Assembly: GCF_000744705.1 (NCBI RefSeq)
Contig: NZ_JQML01000001.1
Coordinates: 6,086,017 to 6,150,016, forward strand
Direction of reading: 5' to 3'
Length of the DNA stretch: 64,000 nucleotides
Source of the DNA: Streptacidiphilus albus JL83
GTDB lineage: Bacteria > Actinomycetota > Actinomycetes > Streptomycetales > Streptomycetaceae
Positions within the stretch are counted from its first letter, which is position 1. Every line of letters begins with the position of its first letter. The notes beneath the pieces were generated by a model. It was not told the origin of the DNA and made no database searches. It saw only the letters and a list, made by a program, of their open reading frames with translations. This document shows positions 1 through 9,357 of this stretch, piece by piece. The position numbers and the translations under genes are program-made.

Positions 1-782
1 CGTCCATCGACTTCGTGGTGATGGGCACCGCCACCCCGGACGCGCTGATGCCGGCCACCGTCAACATGGTCGCCGACCAGCTCGGCCTGGACCAGATTCC
101 CACCTACCAGCTGCAGTCCGGCTGCGCGGGCGCGGTCCAGGCCCTCGACCTGGCCCGGACCCTGGTCACCAGCACCGGCGGCACCGGGCTGGTGATCGGC
201 GGCGACGTCTGCAGCAAGCACCTCGACCTGCGCCGGGACCTCACCGCCGCCGCCCCGAGCGAACTGGTCAACTACGTCCTGTTCGGCGACGGCGCCGGAG
301 CCGTGCTGCTCGGCCCCGAGCCGACCGGTGAGGCGGTCGCGCTGCGTCGGGTGCTTAACCGCGTCACCGGGCTCGGGCGCAAGCCGGGACAGGTGATCGA
401 GTGGTTCGGCATGGCCGACCGGGACAGCGGGAAGCAGGCGATCAACGAGGACTACAAGGCGATCGAGGAGTCCGTCCCGGCCATGGCCGAGGAGATCCTT
501 TGGGAGCTGCTGGACGAACTCGGCTGGTCTGCCGACGAGTTGGACTACCTGCTGCCGCCCCAGCTGTCCGGGACGATGACCGCGAAGATCAACTCCAGGC
601 TCAATCTGCCCGGCGCCGTCGAGGTGTCCTGCGTCGCGGACACCGGTAACAACGGCAACGCCCTGCCCTTCCTGCAGACCGAGCTGCTGCTGAAGCAGAT
701 GACCAGCGGTCAGAAGGCCCTGGCCGTGGCGGTTGAGTCGAGCAAGTGGCTCAAGGCCGGATTCGCCCTGGAAAAGCTCTGA
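1..782 (+). CDS. KAS III (FabH)-like ketoacyl-ACP synthase, 5' end missing
   Basis: Partial gene: the reading frame is open from the first bases, so the N-terminus lies upstream of the window. About 260 C-terminal residues are visible, with the thiolase-fold nucleophile region SGCAGA (Cys codon at 123-125), the glycine-rich GDGAGAVLLG stretch, and a C-terminal GNNGNA region that matches the FabH active-site Asn segment. The FabH HQAN motif, which carries the catalytic His, reads PPQLS here (about 549-566), so that His position is Pro. The enzyme probably condenses or transfers an acyl group to or from a carrier protein; the ACP gene follows after about 70 bp. With the ACP and an E2-like acyltransferase next door, the set resembles tetronate-forming cassettes, but the FkbH-like glyceryl enzyme of those pathways would have to lie upstream. 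Family assignment is firm; substrate is unknown. Confidence 0.85.
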   Translation, partial: SIDFVVMGTATPDALMPATVNMVADQLGLDQIPTYQLQSGCAGAVQALDLARTLVTSTGGTGLVIGGDVCSKHLDLRRDLTAAAPSELVNYVLFGDGAGAVLLGPEPTGEAVALRRVLNRVTGLGRKPGQVIEWFGMADRDSGKQAINEDYKAIEESVPAMAEEILWELLDELGWSADELDYLLPPQLSGTMTAKINSRLNLPGAVEVSCVADTGNNGNALPFLQTELLLKQMTSGQKALAVAVESSKWLKAGFALEKL

Positions 783-851
783 CAGCCGCCCGTTCCCTGC
801 CCGTTCCCTGCCCGTTCCCGCCCGACCCGGCTATCCCAGGAGGAGAGCACT

Positions 852-1091
852 GTGACCGCTCCGATCGCCACGCCCGAGGACTATGTCGTGCTGCTGCGCG
901 ACGCCACCGGTCTGGACCTGGACCTTCCCGCACTCGAGAGCGACTTCGACTCCCTTCCCGGCTGGGACTCGCTGCACCTGCTGAAACTGGTCTCGGCCCT
1001 GGAGCGGGCCACCGGGCAGCGGATCCCGGTGGGCAGGGTCCTGGAGGCCCGCAGCCTGGAGCAGATCCGCCGGGTGGCGGTCGGCGCATGA
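852..1091 (+). CDS. Free-standing acyl carrier protein
   Basis: A 79-residue protein with the carrier motif GWDSLHLLKL; Ser40 is the predicted 4'-phosphopantetheine attachment site. Length and helix pattern fit a discrete ACP/PCP. The GTG start is set by an excellent Shine-Dalgarno (aggaggagag, 838-847) eight to ten bases upstream. Its stop overlaps the next start (ATGA at 1088-1091), so it is translationally coupled to the E2-like acyltransferase. A phosphopantetheinyl transferase two genes downstream could activate it. In tetronate systems such an ACP carries a glyceryl unit; that role is inference from the neighbours only. Confidence 0.88.
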   Translation: MTAPIATPEDYVVLLRDATGLDLDLPALESDFDSLPGWDSLHLLKLVSALERATGQRIPVGRVLEARSLEQIRRVAVGA

Positions 1092-1954
1092 CCGGGCCCC
1101 GGATCGTGCCGGTCCAGGGCCGCCGGCACACGGTCTACTTCCAGGAGTTCGCGGCCCGGCAGCGGGCGGTCTTCCTGGACACCGAGGTGGACATGGCGCG
1201 GGTGGAGGCCCACCGCGAGGCCGCCCGCGACGCCTCGGGCCGCACCTTCTCCCGGGTCAGCTACGTGCTGTTCGCGGTCGGCCGGGTGCTCGCCGAGTAC
1301 CCGGCCGCCAATGCGGTGATGGCCCCGGGCTGGCCCAGCCGCTGGCGCGCGCCGCGGGTCGCCCGCTACGACGGGGTCACCGCCAAACTGGCGCTGGACC
1401 GCGAACTGCAGGGCGAGCGCAGCGTGCTGTCGGCGCTGGTGCCCGGTGTCGAGCGGGCCGGCCTGGCCGAAATCCAGCAGCGGGTCGACCGCTACCGGGG
1501 CCCCGGCACCGACCAGCTGCCCGAGTTCGCCGGGGTGCGCAAGCTGGTCCGGCTGCCGGTGCCGCTGGGACGGCTGGCGTTCGGGCTGGCCATGCGCGAC
1601 CTCGCCCGCCGGGAGCAGGTCTTCGGCACCGTCTCGGTCAGCTCGCTCGGCCACGGCCAGGTGGACGGCTTCCACTCGGTCGGCGGCACCGCGCTCACCG
1701 TCAACCTCGGACGGGTCGTGGACCGTCCGGTGGTGCGGGACGGCGCGGTCGCCGTCGTCCCGGTCATGCGGCTGAACCTGGCCTTCGACCACCGTGTCGT
1801 GGACGGTGCCCTGGCTTCCGACGTGCTCGGCGCACTCAAGCAGCAACTGGAGGAATTCGATGACCGCAGCGGAGCGGAGCCGGTCGGTGCAGCCGTTCGG
1901 ACCGCTGATCAGGATCGCCGGCCGGGACGGGCCCTGGCACCGGATCGGCGCTGA
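1088..1954 (+). CDS. E2-like acyltransferase (2-oxoacid dehydrogenase catalytic domain only)
   Basis: A 288-residue protein matching the catalytic domain of dihydrolipoamide acyltransferases, with the active-site motif DHRVVDG near residue 235. It has no lipoyl domain and no peripheral-subunit-binding domain, so it is not a dehydrogenase-complex E2. Stand-alone proteins of this shape are known in tetronate and spirotetronate clusters, where they acetylate a glyceryl-derived tetronate hydroxyl. The start is the ATG of an ATGA overlap with the ACP stop. Its last 95 bases overlap the downstream phosphopantetheinyl transferase in another frame, so the tail after the catalytic core (about 25 residues, Arg/Asp/Pro-rich) is probably not conserved. 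The substrate cannot be read from the sequence. Confidence 0.82.
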   Translation: MTGPRIVPVQGRRHTVYFQEFAARQRAVFLDTEVDMARVEAHREAARDASGRTFSRVSYVLFAVGRVLAEYPAANAVMAPGWPSRWRAPRVARYDGVTAKLALDRELQGERSVLSALVPGVERAGLAEIQQRVDRYRGPGTDQLPEFAGVRKLVRLPVPLGRLAFGLAMRDLARREQVFGTVSVSSLGHGQVDGFHSVGGTALTVNLGRVVDRPVVRDGAVAVVPVMRLNLAFDHRVVDGALASDVLGALKQQLEEFDDRSGAEPVGAAVRTADQDRRPGRALAPDRR

Positions 1955-2738
1955 CCTGGCCGCGTACGGCACCGCGCTGGTCTACGCCCGCACCGGGGAC
2001 TGGCGGCCGGACCAGGCCCCCGGCCCCCGGCTCCGGGCCCTGCTGGGCCGGGACTGGAGCCGCTACCTGGACCTGTCCCGGCCGGACGTCAGGAACCGCT
2101 TCGCCGCCTCCCGGGTACTGCTCAAGTACGCGGCCGGGGCGGCGCTCCAGGTTGCACCGGAGTCCCTGGAGCTGGGCTACCGCTCCACCGGCCGCCCCTA
2201 TCTGCGCGGCAACGACGCGCTGGACATCAGCCTCAGCCACACCGAGGGGCTGCTCCTGGTCGGACTGACCACCAGTGGCTTCATCGGCGTCGACGTGGAG
2301 GACGCGCGCCGCGAGTTCCACGAGGCCGGCCTGGCACGGCACTGGTGCACCCCCGACGAACTGGCCCGGATCGAGGCGCTGGCGCCGGAGCTGCGCGACC
2401 CGGCACTGGTGCGGTTGTGGACGCTCAAGGAGTCCTACAGCAAGGCGCTCGGCCTCGGCATGCAGTTCCGCTTCACCGATTTCGGCTTCGACTACGAGCA
2501 CGACGGGCGGATCACCGCGCGCACCGTCGAGGACGCCCCGGTCGGCCCGAACGACTGGGCCTTCCAGAGCTATGCGCTGGACGACGACTTCACCGTCAGC
2601 TCGGCCGTCTACAACGTCGGCTTCGGCTCGACCGATGACACGGCGGCGCACACCATGCTCGACCTCAGCCTGTTCGACGCGGTCGCCTCCGTGCTCGGCG
2701 ACGAGGAGTCCGCGGCCGACGCCGGCGAGAGCTGGTGA
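1860..2738 (+). CDS. Sfp-type 4'-phosphopantetheinyl transferase
   Basis: A 292-residue protein with both signature motifs of the superfamily: GVDVED (about residues 142-147, Mg/CoA binding) and WTLKESYSKALGLGM (about 187-201, with the catalytic KE..K). It would transfer the phosphopantetheine arm of CoA to the Ser of a carrier protein, most obviously the ACP encoded just upstream. The start was moved inside the longer open frame because ggagg at 1849-1853 sits six bases before the ATG at 1860; this makes it overlap the acyltransferase gene by 95 bases. The C-terminal 60 or so residues after the core are acidic and lack a recognised domain. Confidence 0.88.
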   Translation: MTAAERSRSVQPFGPLIRIAGRDGPWHRIGADLAAYGTALVYARTGDWRPDQAPGPRLRALLGRDWSRYLDLSRPDVRNRFAASRVLLKYAAGAALQVAPESLELGYRSTGRPYLRGNDALDISLSHTEGLLLVGLTTSGFIGVDVEDARREFHEAGLARHWCTPDELARIEALAPELRDPALVRLWTLKESYSKALGLGMQFRFTDFGFDYEHDGRITARTVEDAPVGPNDWAFQSYALDDDFTVSSAVYNVGFGSTDDTAAHTMLDLSLFDAVASVLGDEESAADAGESW

Positions 2739-2878
2739 CCGGCGCGGGCGGCGGGGCGCGGCGCCACCGCGCTCGGACCCGCGCTTAGGCAGTACGCAAG
2801 TCCTCCAGGGCACGCTCGTTCGAAGCGGGGGCGGCTACTGACGGCGGCGCTCCGGACGAGGAAAGGCGGCCCGTTCCA

Positions 2879-4240
2879 GTGACCACGACCACAGCCGAAC
2901 TTCGCCCTTTGGACATGGCCTTCTGGAGCCTCGAGTCCGAAGCGGCGCCGCTGCACCTCGGTGCGCTGCTGCACTTCGGGCCCGGCGGAGCGCCGGACGC
3001 CGAGTCGCTGGTGTCCCTGCTCGCCGAACGCGCGGGCCGCTCGGCCCGCCTCCGCCAGCGGGTGCACGTGCCGTGGAACCCGCTGGACCCGCCGCGCTGG
3101 GTCGACGACCCCCGCTTCGCCGCCCGGCAGCACATCGGGGTCCACCCGCTGGAGGGTCCGGGCGCGCTGGAACGGGTCACTGCCGCGCTGATGGCGGCGC
3201 CGCTGCGGCGCGAGCTGCCGCCCTGGGAGATCCACCTCCTCACCGGCGGCGGACTCGCCCAGGGCTTCACCCTGCTGCTGAAGGTGCACCACGCGGCCGT
3301 GGACGGCCTGCGCGCGGTCGAGCTCGGGGTCAGGCTGCTGGACCGGCTGGAGGCGGACCGGCAACCCGCCCCCGAACCACCGCCGTCCCGACACCCGGGC
3401 CTGGCCGCCGGGTTGGCGGCGGGGCTGGACGGGTTCACCCGGCGTACCCTGCGCTCGGCCCGGGTCGCGGCCGAGGTCGCCACGGCCGTGGTCGGCAGCC
3501 GGGTCGCGGAGGGCTGGCGGCCGGTCGGTACACCGCTGCACACCGGCGCGACCGGGACCACGGGCGCGGTCGCCGGGGAGCGGGTCCTGGCGCTGCCGTC
3601 GCTCGCCACCCGCGACCTCCAGCTGATCCGCCGGGCGCACGGGGGCACCCTGCACGACATCGTCCTGGCCGTGGTCGCCGGCGGGCTGCGGCGCTGGTTC
3701 CTGGACCTGGGCCGCGACCCCGCGCTGCGCAGCACCCGCGTCCTGGTGCCGGTCAGCCAACGGGCCCGGACCGAGGACGCCGAGCAGGGCAACCAGCTCT
3801 CCGGATTCCTGGTCACCCTGCCGCTGGCCGAACCGGACCCGCTGATCCGGCTCTACCGGGTGCGGGAGGCGATGTCCGCGCACAAGGCGCGCGGTCCGCT
3901 GCGCGGCCCCGGCGCCGTCGCCACCCTGCCGGACCTGCTGCCGCCCGGGGTCCAGCGCTTCACCGGGCCGCTGCTGCGGCCCTCGGCCCCGCTGCTCTTC
4001 GACGCCCTGGTCACCGACGTCCCGCTGCCGGGCCTGCGGTTCACCCTCGCCGGAGCCCCGCTCACGGCCATGAACCCGCTGCCGCCGCTGGCCCAGGGCC
4101 ACACCCTCGCCATCGCGGCCAGCCGCTACCGCGACCGGGTGCACCTCGGCATCCACGGCGAGGCCGACCCCGACCGCGACCCCCGCGACCTCTCGGCCAT
4201 GCTCGCGGCCGAGGTCCGCACCCTGCTGCAGCTGTCCTGA
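2879..4240 (+). CDS. WS/DGAT-family O-acyltransferase
   Basis: A 453-residue protein of the wax ester synthase/diacylglycerol acyltransferase family. It shows the N-terminal PLDMAFWSLE signature and the catalytic HHAAVDG (HHxxxDG) at about residues 137-143. Known members move an acyl group from acyl-CoA to a long-chain alcohol or diacylglycerol; some in biosynthetic clusters acylate other alcohols. The GTG start has gaggaaagg upstream. It is separated by 140 bp from the phosphopantetheinyl transferase and faces the same way, so it may be the last gene of the cluster or an independent storage-lipid gene. Downstream sdaA converges on it. Confidence 0.85.
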   Translation: MTTTTAELRPLDMAFWSLESEAAPLHLGALLHFGPGGAPDAESLVSLLAERAGRSARLRQRVHVPWNPLDPPRWVDDPRFAARQHIGVHPLEGPGALERVTAALMAAPLRRELPPWEIHLLTGGGLAQGFTLLLKVHHAAVDGLRAVELGVRLLDRLEADRQPAPEPPPSRHPGLAAGLAAGLDGFTRRTLRSARVAAEVATAVVGSRVAEGWRPVGTPLHTGATGTTGAVAGERVLALPSLATRDLQLIRRAHGGTLHDIVLAVVAGGLRRWFLDLGRDPALRSTRVLVPVSQRARTEDAEQGNQLSGFLVTLPLAEPDPLIRLYRVREAMSAHKARGPLRGPGAVATLPDLLPPGVQRFTGPLLRPSAPLLFDALVTDVPLPGLRFTLAGAPLTAMNPLPPLAQGHTLAIAASRYRDRVHLGIHGEADPDRDPRDLSAMLAAEVRTLLQLS

Positions 4241-4310
4241 CCTGCCCCCGCGTCGCCCGGCTGCCATCCCTGCCGAGCCGCCGGACGCCCCGGGGACGCG
4301 CCCTGCCACC

Positions 4311-5678
4311 TCAGCACTCGATGACGTTGACCGCGAGGCCGCCCCGGGAGGTCTCCTTGTACTTGACCTTCATGTCGGCGCCGGTCTCCTTCATCGTCTT
4401 GATCGCCTTGTCCAGCGAGACGTGGTGGCGGCCGTCGCCGCGCAGCGCCATCCGGGCGGCGGTGACCGCCTTGACCGAGGCCATGCCGTTGCGCTCGATG
4501 CAGGGGATCTGGACCAGGCCGCCGACCGGGTCGCAGGTGAGGCCGAGGTTGTGCTCGATGCCGATCTCGGCGGCGTTCTCGACCTGCTCCGGGGTGCCGC
4601 CGAGGACCTCGGCCAGGCCGCCGGCCGCCATGGAGCAGGCCGAGCCGACCTCGCCCTGGCAGCCGACCTCGGCGCCGGAGATCGAGGCGTTCTCCTTGAA
4701 GAGCATCCCGATCGCGCCGGCGGTCAGCAGGAAGCGGACGATGCCGTCGTCGTCCGCGCCCTGGATGAAGTTCAGGTAGTAGTGCAGGACCGCCGGGATG
4801 ATGCCGGCCGCGCCGTTGGTCGGGGCGGTGACCACCCGGCCGCCGGCCGCGTTCTCCTCGTTCACGGCCATCGCGTAGAGGGTGACCCACTCCATCGCGT
4901 TGGCCGGGCTGATGCCCTCGGTGCGCAGGGCCCGGGAGGCGGGGGCGGCGCGGCGGCGGACCTTGAGGCCGCCGGGCAGGATGCCCTCGTGGTTCATCCC
5001 GGCGCGGACGCACTCCTGCATCACGTCCCAGATCGCCAGCAGGCCGGAGCGGATCTCGTCCTCGGTGCGCCAGGCCTTCTCGTTCTCCAGCATCAACGAG
5101 GAGACGGACAGGCCGGTCTCGGAGGCCAGCCGCAGCAGCTCGGCGCCGGTCCGGAACGGGTAGCGGAGCACGGTGTCGTCGGGCTTGACCCGGTCCGCGC
5201 CGATGGCGTCCTCGTCGACGACGAAGCCGCCGCCGACCGAGTAGTAGGTCTTCTCCAGCAGCGGCGCGCCCTCGGCGTCGAAGGCCGCGAGGGTCATCCC
5301 GTTGGCGTGGTACGGCAGCGAGCGGCGGCGGTGGAGTATCAGCTGGGTGTCGGGGTCGAAGGCGATCCCGTGGTCGCCGAGGAGCGAGAGCCGCCGGTCG
5401 GCCTTGATCCGTTCGACGTCCAGGTCGGCCTTGGCGATGTCCACGGTGCGCGGGGAGTTGCCCTCCAGCCCCAGCAGGACGGCCTTCGGGGTGCCGTGGC
5501 CGTGGCCGGTCGCGCCCAGCGAGCCGAAGAGCTCGGCCCGGAGCGAGACGGTCTGGGCGAGCAGGCCCTCGGACTTCAGCCGGCGCGCGAACATCCGCGC
5601 CGCCCGCATCGGTCCGACCGTGTGGGAGCTGGACGGCCCGATGCCGATGGAGAAGAGGTCGAAGACGCTGATGGCCAC
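4311..5678 (-). CDS. sdaA: L-serine ammonia-lyase, single-chain iron-sulfur type
   Basis: A 455-residue serine deaminase converting L-serine to pyruvate and ammonia. The N-terminal beta subdomain ([15 protein letters not shown]) and the C-terminal alpha subdomain ([15 protein letters not shown], then cysteines in LTCDPVGG and IPCIERN that bind the iron-sulfur cluster) are both present in one chain. The start is GTG (cac at 5676-5678 on the top strand). It lies 239 bp downstream of glyA on the same strand, behind a strong hairpin, and so may have its own promoter. It ends the serine/glycine gene group. Confidence 0.95.
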   Translation of the reverse strand: MAISVFDLFSIGIGPSSSHTVGPMRAARMFARRLKSEGLLAQTVSLRAELFGSLGATGHGHGTPKAVLLGLEGNSPRTVDIAKADLDVERIKADRRLSLLGDHGIAFDPDTQLILHRRRSLPYHANGMTLAAFDAEGAPLLEKTYYSVGGGFVVDEDAIGADRVKPDDTVLRYPFRTGAELLRLASETGLSVSSLMLENEKAWRTEDEIRSGLLAIWDVMQECVRAGMNHEGILPGGLKVRRRAAPASRALRTEGISPANAMEWVTLYAMAVNEENAAGGRVVTAPTNGAAGIIPAVLHYYLNFIQGADDDGIVRFLLTAGAIGMLFKENASISGAEVGCQGEVGSACSMAAGGLAEVLGGTPEQVENAAEIGIEHNLGLTCDPVGGLVQIPCIERNGMASVKAVTAARMALRGDGRHHVSLDKAIKTMKETGADMKVKYKETSRGGLAVNVIEC

Positions 5679-5793
5679 GGGAGACGCCCTTGTCTTGGTG
5701 GTGGGGGTGCGGTGCCGGGAAGGGCCCGAGGTCGGGGCCCGGTGGCGCGGTTGCGCGGGTGCGCGCGGGAACGAGTTGCGCGGGTCGGGTACG

Positions 5794-5838
5794 TGCGGCG
5801 GGGCACCGGCCCACTGTCCAGTGTGCGCGGTGCCCCGC
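5794..5838 (-). terminator. Hairpin between glyA and sdaA
   Basis: Outer arms 5794-5806 and 5826-5838 (CGGCGGGGCACCG with CGGTGCCCCGCCG) are perfectly complementary over 13 bp, with an inner CACTG/CAGTG pair. There is no T-tract, as is usual in this window. It probably terminates or attenuates transcription leaving glyA before sdaA. Confidence 0.6.
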
Positions 5839-5917
5839 CGAATGGATCCGGATCCGGTCCGGAACGGCTCCCGAACAGCGTCGGAACAGTTCGCTACGGA
5901 CCGGCCGGAGCCGGGGC

Positions 5918-7186
5918 CTACAGGCCCGGGTAGAGCGGGTGCTTCTCGGCCAGGGCGGTGACCCGGGCGGCGAGGGCCGACTTCACGGTCTCGTCGAAGG
6001 AGGGCTTGAGCGCCTCCGCGATGATGTCCGCGACCTCGGTGAAGTCCTCGGCGCCGAAGCCGCGGGTGGCCAGCGCCGGGGCGCCGATCCGCAGGCCGGA
6101 GGTGACCATCGGCGGACGGGGGTCGAACGGGATGGCGTTGCGGTTGACGGTGATGCCCACCGAGTGCAGCCGGTCCTCGGCCTGCTGGCCGTCGAGCTCC
6201 GAGTTGCGCAGGTCGACCAGGACCAGGTGGACGTCGGTGCCGCCGGACAGCACGGAGACGCCGGCCGCCGTGGCGTCCGGCTGGGTGAGCCGGTCGGCGA
6301 GGATCTTCGCGCCCTCAAGGGTGCGCTGCTGGCGGTCCTTGAACTCCTCCGTCGCGGCGACCTTGAAGGCCACCGCCTTGGCGGCGATCACGTGCTCCAG
6401 CGGACCGCCCTGCTGGCCGGGGAAGACCGCGGAGTTGATCTTCTTGGCGTACTCGGCCTTGGAGAGGATCACGCCGCCGCGGGGGCCGCCGAGGGTCTTG
6501 TGGGTGGTGGTGGTGACCACGTCGGCGTAGGGCACGGGGGAGGGGTGCAGCCCCGCCGCGACCAGGCCGGCGAAGTGCGCCATGTCCACCATCAGCAGCG
6601 CGCCGACCGAGTCGGCGATCCGGCGGAAGGCGGCGAAGTCGAGCTGGCGCGGGTAGGCGGACCAGCCGGCGATGATCAGCTGCGGCTGGTGCTCCTTGGC
6701 GAGGCGCTCGACCTCGTCCATGTCGACCAGGTTGGTCTCCGGGTCGACGTGGTACGCGGCCACGTTGTACAGCTTGCCGGAGAAGTTGATCTTCATGCCG
6801 TGGGTCAGGTGACCGCCGTGGGCCAGGTCCAGGCCCAGGATCGTGTCGCCCGGCTTGATCAGCGCGAACATCGCGGCGGCGTTGGCCGACGCGCCCGAGT
6901 GCGGCTGGACGTTGGCGTGCTCGGCGCCGAACAGCGCCTTGACCCGGTCGATCGCCAGCTGCTCGACCACGTCGACGTGCTCGCAGCCGCCGTAGTAGCG
7001 GCGGCCGGGGTAGCCCTCGGCGTACTTGTTGGTCAGCACCGAGCCCTGTGCCTCCAGCACCGCGACCGGGGCGAAGTTCTCGGAGGCGATCATCTCCAGG
7101 GTGGACTGCTGGCGGTGCAGCTCGGCGTCCACGGCGGCGGCGACCTCGGGGTCGAGCTCGTGCAGAGACTGGTTCAGAACCGTCAT
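5918..7186 (-). CDS. glyA: Serine hydroxymethyltransferase
   Basis: A 422-residue PLP enzyme interconverting serine and glycine with tetrahydrofolate. The family landmarks are clear: [10 protein letters not shown] near the N-terminus, [17 protein letters not shown], and the PLP-lysine segment [16 protein letters not shown]. The ATG has a GAGGAA ribosome site. It sits only 30 bp downstream of gcvH on the same strand, so it is probably part of the riboswitch-controlled gcvT-gcvH-glyA transcript, linking glycine cleavage with one-carbon supply. Confidence 0.97.
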   Translation of the reverse strand: MTVLNQSLHELDPEVAAAVDAELHRQQSTLEMIASENFAPVAVLEAQGSVLTNKYAEGYPGRRYYGGCEHVDVVEQLAIDRVKALFGAEHANVQPHSGASANAAAMFALIKPGDTILGLDLAHGGHLTHGMKINFSGKLYNVAAYHVDPETNLVDMDEVERLAKEHQPQLIIAGWSAYPRQLDFAAFRRIADSVGALLMVDMAHFAGLVAAGLHPSPVPYADVVTTTTHKTLGGPRGGVILSKAEYAKKINSAVFPGQQGGPLEHVIAAKAVAFKVAATEEFKDRQQRTLEGAKILADRLTQPDATAAGVSVLSGGTDVHLVLVDLRNSELDGQQAEDRLHSVGITVNRNAIPFDPRPPMVTSGLRIGAPALATRGFGAEDFTEVADIIAEALKPSFDETVKSALAARVTALAEKHPLYPGL

Positions 7187-7216
7187 GGTGTTCTTCCTCG
7201 GAGAGGTCTGGAGTGC

Positions 7217-7594
7217 TCAGGCGCCGGTGTGGGCGGAGTACTCGTCGGCGGTCAGCAGGCCCTCGGGCGTGCCGTCGAGGCGGATCTTGAACAGCCAGCC
7301 CTCGGTGAAGGAAGCGGAGTTGACCAGCGACGGGTCGTCCACCACGGCCTGGTTCGCCTCGACGACCTCGCCGGTCGCGGGGGAGTACAGGTCGCTGACC
7401 GACTTGGTCGACTCCAGCTCACCGCAGGTCTCGCCCGCGGTCACGGTGTCGCCGACCTCGGGAAGCTGCACGTAGACCACGTCACCGAGCGCGTTGGCGG
7501 CGAAGGCGGTGATGCCCACGGTCGACACGCCGTCCTCGGCGGTCGTCAGCCACTCGTGTTCCTTGCTGTACGTGAGGTGCTGGGGGTTGCTCAT
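7217..7594 (-). CDS. gcvH: Glycine cleavage system H protein
   Basis: A 125-residue lipoyl carrier of the glycine cleavage complex; ESTKSVSD holds the lipoylated lysine. The longer open frame was trimmed to the ATG at 7594 because the family starts close to [10 protein letters not shown] and a GGAG site lies just before it. It follows gcvT by 95 bp and precedes glyA by 30 bp. The P protein (gcvP) is not in the window. Confidence 0.96.
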   Translation of the reverse strand: MSNPQHLTYSKEHEWLTTAEDGVSTVGITAFAANALGDVVYVQLPEVGDTVTAGETCGELESTKSVSDLYSPATGEVVEANQAVVDDPSLVNSASFTEGWLFKIRLDGTPEGLLTADEYSAHTGA

Positions 7595-7689
7595 GGTGTC
7601 GATTCTCCAGGATGAGGTACGGGAACGGCGAAACGGGTCGCCCACCGTCCAGGTGGTGGACGGCGGCGGGGGAGCGGCGCTGCGGTGGG

Positions 7690-8838
7690 TCAGCGGGCGC
7701 GCTTGTAGAACGGCAGGGCGACGACCCCGACCGGCTCGTGGCTGCCGCGGACGTCCACGGCGACGGTGCTGCCCGGCTCGGCGTGCGCGGCGTCCACATA
7801 GGCCATCGCGATCGGCTTGCCCAGCGTCGGCGAGGGCGCGCCGGAGGTGATCGAGCCGATGACGGTGCCGTCGGTCGCCGACACCACGTCCATCCCGGCA
7901 CGCGGCACCCGGCGTCCGGGCGAGACCAGGCCGACCAGGACCCGCGGCGGCTGGGCGGCGGCCTCGGCGGCGGCCTTCTCCAGCGCCACCCGGCCGACGA
8001 AGTCCCCGCCGTTGGTGGTCTTGTCGAAGCGGACGACCCGGCCCAGGCCGGCGTCGAAGGGGGTGAGCGAGGTGGTCAGCTCGTGGCCGTAGAGCGGCAT
8101 GCCGGCCTCCAGCCGCAGGGTGTCGCGGCAGGACAGCCCGCAGGGGACCAGTCCGGACCCGGCGCCCGCCGCCGTCAGGGCCTCCCAGAGCGCCACCGCG
8201 TCACCGGGCGCGACGAACAGCTCGAAGCCGTCCTCGCCGGTGTAGCCGGTGCGGGCGAGAAGTGCCGGGCGGCCGGCCACGGTGGTCGGCAGGGCGGTGT
8301 AGTACTTCAGCGCCGGCAGGTCGGCCTCGGTGAGCGGGGCGAGGATGCCGGTCGCCTCCGGGCCCTGGATCGCGATCAGCGCGTAGGCGTCGCGGTCGTC
8401 GCGGACCACGGCGTCGAAGCCGGCCGCGCGCTCGGTCAGCGCGTCCAGGACCACCTGGGCGTTGGAGGCGTTGGCGACGACCAGGAACTCGGTCTCGCCG
8501 GTGCGGTAGACGATCAGGTCGTCCAGGATGCCGCCGTCCGGGGCACAGATCATGGTGTAGCGGGCGCGGTTCACGCCCAGCGCGGAGACGAAGCCGACCA
8601 GCGCGTGGTCGAGCAGCTCGCCCGCCTGGGGGCCGGTGAGGGTGATCTCGCCCATGTGGGAGAGGTCGAACAGGCCGGCCCGGTTGCGGACGGCGAGGTG
8701 CTCCTCGCGCTCGCTGCCGTAGCGCAGCGGCATGTCCCAGCCGGCGAAGTCGGTCATGGTGGCGCCCAGGGCGCGGTGCACGGCGTCCAGCGCGGTGAGG
8801 CGCAAGGGCGCAGCGGCGGTCGAATCGGGGGACGACAT
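7690..8838 (-). CDS. gcvT: Glycine cleavage system T protein (aminomethyltransferase)
   Basis: A 382-residue folate-dependent aminomethyltransferase. The start at 8838 ([10 protein letters not shown]) was chosen over the longer frame because it has GAGGAG upstream and the frame above it runs through the riboswitch. Landmarks include [20 protein letters not shown], the folate-site [10 protein letters not shown], and [10 protein letters not shown]. As the first gene below the riboswitch it should be induced by excess glycine. Confidence 0.96.
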   Translation of the reverse strand: MSSPDSTAAAPLRLTALDAVHRALGATMTDFAGWDMPLRYGSEREEHLAVRNRAGLFDLSHMGEITLTGPQAGELLDHALVGFVSALGVNRARYTMICAPDGGILDDLIVYRTGETEFLVVANASNAQVVLDALTERAAGFDAVVRDDRDAYALIAIQGPEATGILAPLTEADLPALKYYTALPTTVAGRPALLARTGYTGEDGFELFVAPGDAVALWEALTAAGAGSGLVPCGLSCRDTLRLEAGMPLYGHELTTSLTPFDAGLGRVVRFDKTTNGGDFVGRVALEKAAAEAAAQPPRVLVGLVSPGRRVPRAGMDVVSATDGTVIGSITSGAPSPTLGKPIAMAYVDAAHAEPGSTVAVDVRGSHEPVGVVALPFYKRAR

Positions 8839-8894
8839 GGAAAGGACTCCTCGGTGCTCTCGGACAGGCGCATGCAGGGCATGCCGCAGCGGGG

Positions 8895-9140
8895 CTCTCC
8901 CCCTCTGTCGCTGCAACCTGAGAGCTTCACCGGGCGCCCGCCGGAGAACGGGGACGCGCGGCTTGCACCGTTGGTGGGCCTGCCCCGGGCGTACGCCCGC
9001 GGTCGACCACTTTCCAGATGTGCCTCGCCCGTGCGGTAGCTGTGCCTGAGAGTTTCCGGGGAGGGCTTGCTCCTTCGGCGCCGACTGCAACCCCGCTCCC
9101 GCCGGGGGAGGTGGGGCTGGCCTGGCTCTCCCGCGCGGGT
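8895..9140 (-). promoter_or_regulatory. Tandem glycine riboswitch upstream of gcvT
   Basis: Read on the minus strand, the first aptamer (about 9040-9140) begins GGGAGAGCC, contains the core CGCCGAAGGAGCAAGCC and ends CTCTCAGGCA. The second aptamer (about 8895-9010) contains ACGGTGCAAGCC and ends CTCTCAGGTTGCAGCGACAG followed by a G-run. These are the hallmark conserved blocks of the two-aptamer glycine riboswitch. Position directly before gcvT and the same strand support glycine-induced expression of gcvT-gcvH-glyA. The exact transcript start and expression platform were not resolved. Confidence 0.92.
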
Positions 9141-9357
9141 TCGAACGGCCGGTGTGAAGTTGTTGGGCACGCTCATCATGGCATGGAGCGCGGGCCGGTC
9201 GCAGGGGCGCGTCGCCCGCCCGCCCGGCGAAGGTGTCCCGCGCCGCAGTGACAGCCGCGGTGACGGCCGTAGTGACATACATCGCGTCCGTCCCCTGCGG
9301 CCGGGTCGCGGTCGTTATCCTGCGAGGAGGTCACGTCGGAGAACGGTGGTAGGGACG

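Noticed and set aside
8839-9282. N-terminal extension of gcvT
   Set aside because: The extension overlaps the glycine riboswitch and lacks T-protein similarity; the ATG at 8838 has a ribosome site.
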